Shown here: piece by piece, positions 60,391 to 64,000 of the stretch | Layout: the number at the start of each line of letters is the position of its first letter | Position numbering within the stretch: the first letter of the stretch is position 1 | Source of the DNA: Sunxiuqinia sp965230765 | GTDB taxonomy: Bacteria > Bacteroidota > Bacteroidia > Bacteroidales > Prolixibacteraceae | DNA length: 64,000 bases | Assembly: GCA_965230765.1 (NCBI GenBank) | Contig: CBDDLR010000001.1 | Span: forward strand, 682,001 to 746,000 | Direction of reading: 5' to 3' | Notes under the pieces: model-generated | The model's input: the letters and a program-made list of their open reading frames with translations, nothing else | What the model was told of the DNA's origin: nothing | The model's database searches: none | Position numbers and translations under genes: made by a program

Positions 60391-61918
60391 CCGTGTTCGG
60401 CCTTTTGAAGGTTTCTTGTTCACTTTCAAAACCCGTGTTCGCTGGCATTGGAGGAGGATCATCTTGATTCATTTTAGAGCTAAATGTTTGCCCAAAACCA
60501 ACTCCGGCGATTTCATCAGGAATTGAGGTTTCCAAATCGCAAAATTTAACTTGCTGTTTCTTGAATGCCAATTGAACATCACCAACTGAACCATTCCTGT
60601 GTTTTGCTACGATTATCTCAGCAACACCCAACAACGAGTTTCCATTTTCATCTTCAGTAATTCCATAGTATTCAGGACGGTGAATAAACAATACCAAGTC
60701 AGCATCCTGTTCAATTGCACCCGATTCACGAAGGTCTGAAAGCTGTGGCCTTTTGCCTTCCCTGGATTCAACCGATCGGTTCAACTGAGAGAGAGCTAAA
60801 ATTGGTATATCCAATTCTTTAGCGATTGCCTTCAACGAACGGGAAATCATACTCACCTCCTGCTCACGGTTGCCACGTATATCAACTCCGGCTGTCATCA
60901 ACTGCAAATAATCGACAACTACACAGCCAATGTCATACTGCATTTTTAGTCGGCGACATTTTGCGCGGAATTCAAAAATAGAAAGAGCGGGTGTATCGTC
61001 TATAAAAAGTGGTGCATCTTCAAGAACGTTCAGTTTTCGGTTAAAATGCTCCCACTCCCAGTCAGCTAATCGTCCGTTTTTAATTTTTTCAGAACCTAAT
61101 TCCGTTTCTGCAGAAATTAAACGATTCACCAATTGTACCGAAGACATTTCCAAAGAAAACACGCCAACAGGTACTTTATGCTCAACCGCCATATTGCGTG
61201 CCATGGAAAGCACAAAGGCTGTTTTACCCATTGCAGGGCGGGCAGCAATAATTACTAAATCTGTTTTTTGCCATCCTGATGTCATCCTGTCCAGAGCAGT
61301 AAATCCACTTGGAGCACCACTCAAACCGTCTTCGCGTTGCGAGGCTTGCTCGATTAGCATGGCAGCTTCTTTCAGGATAGGTTTAATGGGTAGTGTTTCC
61401 TTTTTGATGTTTCCTTCTGCCACTTTAAAAAGTGCCGTTTCAGAAAAATCAATCAGGTCGTCCACATCCATGTTAGCATCGTAAGCCTTCACCTGAATTT
61501 CAGATGAAACACGTATCAACTCACGTTGAATATATTTCTGTGCAATAATCCGGGCATGAAACTCAAGGTGGGCAGCCGAAGCAACACGACTTGTCAATTG
61601 TGTTACGTAAAGCGGGCCGCCTATCTCATCCAGTTCATTCCGGTTTTTCAATTCCTGGGTAACCATCAACAAGTCAACAGGTTTCTCATGAGTAGAAAGA
61701 TACTTGATGGCTTCAAAAATTTTGCGGTGCTCGTCTTTATAAAAACTATCTGTATCAATAATATCTGCAATAGTCACGTAGGCATCCCGCTCAAGCATTA
61801 AGGCACCCAAAACAGCTTCTTCTACATCAACGGCTTGAGGTGGAAGTTTCCCATATTGTGCATTGATTTGTTCAATAGTTGACGTGTTGCCTTTGGTGTT
61901 TTTTCTCTCTGCTGCCAT
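60374..61918 (-). CDS. dnaB: Replicative DNA helicase
   Basis: This 514-residue hexameric 5'-3' helicase unwinds DNA at the replication fork. The N-terminal domain (P-P-Q-A-V-D-V-E-E-A-V-L-G-A) is followed by the RecA-type motor with Walker A A-R-P-A-M-G-K-T-A near residue 228. Also visible are V-V-D-Y-L-Q-L-M near residue 335 (Walker B), L-S-Q-L-N-R-S-V-E and R-E-S-G-A-I-E-Q-D-A-D near residue 400. No intein is present. It overlaps the downstream exported-protein gene by 17 bases. Confidence 0.98.
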   Translation of the reverse strand: MAAERKNTKGNTSTIEQINAQYGKLPPQAVDVEEAVLGALMLERDAYVTIADIIDTDSFYKDEHRKIFEAIKYLSTHEKPVDLLMVTQELKNRNELDEIGGPLYVTQLTSRVASAAHLEFHARIIAQKYIQRELIRVSSEIQVKAYDANMDVDDLIDFSETALFKVAEGNIKKETLPIKPILKEAAMLIEQASQREDGLSGAPSGFTALDRMTSGWQKTDLVIIAARPAMGKTAFVLSMARNMAVEHKVPVGVFSLEMSSVQLVNRLISAETELGSEKIKNGRLADWEWEHFNRKLNVLEDAPLFIDDTPALSIFEFRAKCRRLKMQYDIGCVVVDYLQLMTAGVDIRGNREQEVSMISRSLKAIAKELDIPILALSQLNRSVESREGKRPQLSDLRESGAIEQDADLVLFIHRPEYYGITEDENGNSLLGVAEIIVAKHRNGSVGDVQLAFKKQQVKFCDLETSIPDEIAGVGFGQTFSSKMNQDDPPPMPANTGFESEQETFKRPNTDDAPF

Positions 61919-62040
61919 CAGTAATTATAACGAATTGAATTTAAGTTGGTTTGTAAACCATCGATTTTTTTAATCGAATTAAAGATATAAAAAAGGAGAC
62001 CTTAATTGCCTCACGCATTAAAGTATATTTTTTAACAACA

Positions 62041-63018
62041 TTATGATAATCCGCCATTGATGATCATGGATAGCATCTCTTCAAGGTTCATTCCCATTGC
62101 TTGAATTTGTTGAGGAATAAAGCTTGTAGCTGTCATTCCAGGAGTGGTGTTTGCTTCAAGAAAGTAGAACTCTCCATTTTTCAGTATAAAATCAACCCGC
62201 ACTATTCCTTTGCAGTTACAAAGATCATAGACTTTTGAAGCCAGTTGTTGACATTTTTTGGTTAGTTCAGGAGAAATTCGGGCAGGGGTAATCTCATCGG
62301 TCATGCCTTTGGTGTACTTCGCTTCAAAATCAAAAAACTCTTTCTTGGGCAAAACCTCTGTCACCGGAAAAATAAACTCCTGGTTTTTCAGCTTCACCAA
62401 ACCACAGGTAAATTCAACCCCTTCTATAAATTCTTCAACCAACGCTTCTTCACTTTCTTCCCAGGCTTTCTCAACAGCTGCTTTAAGCTCTGCTTCTTCT
62501 TTCACTTTCGTAATACCAAAACTTGAACCACCTGCATTCGGTTTTACAAAAACGGGGAGCCCAAGTTCACCAACCAATCTCTTAGAATCAATCTCTTCTC
62601 CAATTGATAATCGCACAGATTTAGCCATTGGAATATCAAAATTCCGAAGGAAATTGCTGCAATAGTATTTGTTGAAAGTCAAAGCAGATGAATGAACACC
62701 ACAGGTTGAATATGGAACTTTAAGCAAATCAAAATATCCTTGCAGGATTCCATCCTCTCCAGGTGTCCCATGGATGATGATGTAGGCGAAATCAAATTTG
62801 ATTTTTTCACCATTCAATGTGAAGCTGAAATCTTGCTTGTCTACCTCAGCAACTTCATTGTCGCTTTCAAAAACTTTCCAATCCAACCCTTTCATTTCAA
62901 CCATCCACGGTTTAAACTGATCCGTATCAATGGACTGAAAAACATTTTTCCCGCTTTGAACGGAAACAACATATTCGGAGGAATCACCCCCATAAACAAC
63001 AGCTATATTTGGTTTCAT
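62041..63018 (-). CDS. ddl: D-alanine--D-alanine ligase
   Basis: This 325-residue ATP-grasp enzyme makes the D-Ala-D-Ala dipeptide that MurF (47470-49950) adds to the peptidoglycan precursor. Features are V-V-Y-G-G-D-S-S-E near residue 7, I-I-H-G-T-P-G-E-D-G near residue 83 (usually H-G-x2-G-E-D-G), K-P-N-A-G-G-S-S-F-G near residue 158, V-E-E-F-I-E-G and F-L-E-A-N-T-T-P-G-M-T near residue 288. It overlaps rluD by four bases (ATGA), implying coupled translation. Confidence 0.97.
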   Translation of the reverse strand: MKPNIAVVYGGDSSEYVVSVQSGKNVFQSIDTDQFKPWMVEMKGLDWKVFESDNEVAEVDKQDFSFTLNGEKIKFDFAYIIIHGTPGEDGILQGYFDLLKVPYSTCGVHSSALTFNKYYCSNFLRNFDIPMAKSVRLSIGEEIDSKRLVGELGLPVFVKPNAGGSSFGITKVKEEAELKAAVEKAWEESEEALVEEFIEGVEFTCGLVKLKNQEFIFPVTEVLPKKEFFDFEAKYTKGMTDEITPARISPELTKKCQQLASKVYDLCNCKGIVRVDFILKNGEFYFLEANTTPGMTATSFIPQQIQAMGMNLEEMLSMIINGGLS

Positions 63019-64000
63019 TCGTTTTCCTGGTTTCTGTTTGAAATATAATCACGCCATTTCTCAACTGCTGCTTTAAAGTCTTCTGGCAATTCTGAATTAA
63101 AAAGCATTTCTTCACCAGTTGTTGGATGCACAAAGCCCAACGTTTTTGCATGCAATGCCTGCCGTGGCAATATTTTGAAACAATTATTTACGAACTGTTT
63201 GTATTTACTAAAAGTGGTTCCACGTAAAATCTGGTCGCCTCCGTAGGTATCGTCATTAAACAGCGGGTGACCTATGTATTTCATGTGTACACGAATCTGA
63301 TGGGTCCTTCCGGTCTCCAATCGACAGGAAACCAACCCGACGTATCCCAGGTCTTCAAGCAATTTGTAATGTGTTACTGCAGGCTTCCCATATTCGCCAT
63401 CGTCAAAAACAGTAAACACCTGACGATTTTTCAAACTACGCCCAATATGCCCTTCAATTGTACCTTCCGGTTCTTTTGGTACTCCCCAAACTAATGCCAC
63501 ATATTCGCGTTTGGTTGTTTTCTCGAAGAACTGCATGGAAAGCTTATTCTTCGCCAGCTCAGTTTTAGCAATTACCAGCAAGCCACTCGTATTTTTGTCA
63601 ATACGGTGAACCAGCCCCGGACGAGGATCGCTACTTTTGAAAAGTGGTAAATCCTGATAATAATGAGCCAATCCGTTTACCAACGTGCCTGTATAGTTGC
63701 CATGTCCTGGATGAACAACCAAACCTGGTTGTTTATTGATGACCATTAAATCATCATCTTCATAAATAATATCTAAAGGTATTTCTTCAGGAATAATTTT
63801 TAGTTCACGACGAGGATAATCCATCACAATGGCCACTTCGTCTCCCGGCTTCACTTTATAGTTTGATTTGACCGACTTGTTGTTTACCAAAATATTCCCT
63901 GCATCGGCAGCAGCCTGAATTCGGCTTCTTGAAGCGTTTTCAATTCTATTGACCAGGTATTTATCAACACGCAATAACATTTGTCCGGGATCGACGACCA
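63015..64000 (-). CDS. rluD: RluD-type 23S rRNA pseudouridine synthase (5' end outside window)
   Basis: The protein has an S4 RNA-binding domain (R-V-D-K-Y-L-V-N-R-I ... S-R-S-R-I-Q), followed by the synthase domain with catalytic Asp in H-R-I-D-K-N-T-S-G-L, G-R-T-H-Q-I-R-V-H-M-K and R-Q-A-L-H-A. It should isomerise uridines in helix 69 or a related site. The ATG at 63980 is probably internal: the frame stays open to the window edge, and the residues encoded upstream (V-V-D-P-G-Q just before M-L-L-R-V-D-K) look like the usual RluD N-terminus. The start therefore lies outside the window. Confidence 0.93.
   Translation of the reverse strand, partial: VVDPGQMLLRVDKYLVNRIENASRSRIQAAADAGNILVNNKSVKSNYKVKPGDEVAIVMDYPRRELKIIPEEIPLDIIYEDDDLMVINKQPGLVVHPGHGNYTGTLVNGLAHYYQDLPLFKSSDPRPGLVHRIDKNTSGLLVIAKTELAKNKLSMQFFEKTTKREYVALVWGVPKEPEGTIEGHIGRSLKNRQVFTVFDDGEYGKPAVTHYKLLEDLGYVGLVSCRLETGRTHQIRVHMKYIGHPLFNDDTYGGDQILRGTTFSKYKQFVNNCFKILPRQALHAKTLGFVHPTTGEEMLFNSELPEDFKAAVEKWRDYISNRNQENE

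Noticed and set aside
1..64000. tRNA, rRNA, CRISPR arrays, insertion sequences, prophage genes
   Set aside because: Both strands were read for typical tRNA arms, repeat-spacer patterns and transposase or integrase motifs; none was convincing.

Overview
The window is chromosomal DNA from a member of the Bacteroidota, most likely of the Bacteroidales/Marinilabiliales type. The evidence is two SusC/SusD outer-membrane pairs, an ECF sigma/FecR pair, an S46 dipeptidyl-peptidase, a GldB-like lipoprotein, a PorT-type barrel, a MurF-alanine racemase fusion, DUF2851, and repeated -7 elements of the Bacteroidota form TAnnTTTG. Base composition is AT-rich. No rRNA, tRNA, CRISPR array, transposase or prophage gene was seen. 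The first gene (DUF2851) and the last gene (RluD-type pseudouridine synthase) run off the window ends.

Layout: 1-10.6 kb, plus strand: DUF2851, a TrkA-N potassium channel, a broken four-helix-bundle gene, rpsO, pnp, a small membrane protein, prolyl oligopeptidase, deoxynucleoside kinase and a TPR lipoprotein. 10.6-13.5 kb, minus strand: an AT-rich pair of unrecognised genes, then gltX. 13.7-20.6 kb, plus: S46 peptidase, rnhA, kdtA and B12-dependent ribonucleotide reductase. 20.7-30.1 kb, minus: a 63-residue protein, then a polysaccharide-utilisation-type locus read sigma, anti-sigma, SusC with a signalling domain, SusD, GH92 mannosidase. 30.2-36.8 kb, minus: a complete trpEGDCFBA operon preceded by a Trp-Trp-Trp leader peptide and an attenuator terminator. 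37-42.2 kb: mscS, a secreted acidic protein divergent from a histidine kinase/response regulator operon, and a lipoprotein. 42.2-47.3 kb: SDR oxidoreductase, gldB, PorT-like barrel, nadE and a Crp/Fnr regulator. 47.4-52.8 kb: murF-alr and tdk (minus), then an acidic protein, rsmI and yjjG (plus). 53.4-58.9 kb: a second susC-susD-DUF5012 operon. 59-64 kb, minus: an uncharacterised secreted protein, dnaB, ddl and rluD.

Genes that work together: sigma 29478-30104, FecR 28355-29416 and the STN-bearing SusC 24844-28227 form a trans-envelope circuit that should switch on alpha-mannoside uptake and cleavage. The trp genes form one attenuated biosynthetic operon. The kinase/regulator pair probably controls itself and the divergent acidic protein through six phased TGAC sites at 39037-39119. 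murF-alr and ddl both belong to D-Ala-D-Ala supply for the cell wall.

The least expected items are the trp attenuator, the six-site TGAC array, the orphan gene pair at 10617-11838, several perfect inverted repeats in gene-free stretches, and a potassium channel whose selectivity filter reads TVGFR.
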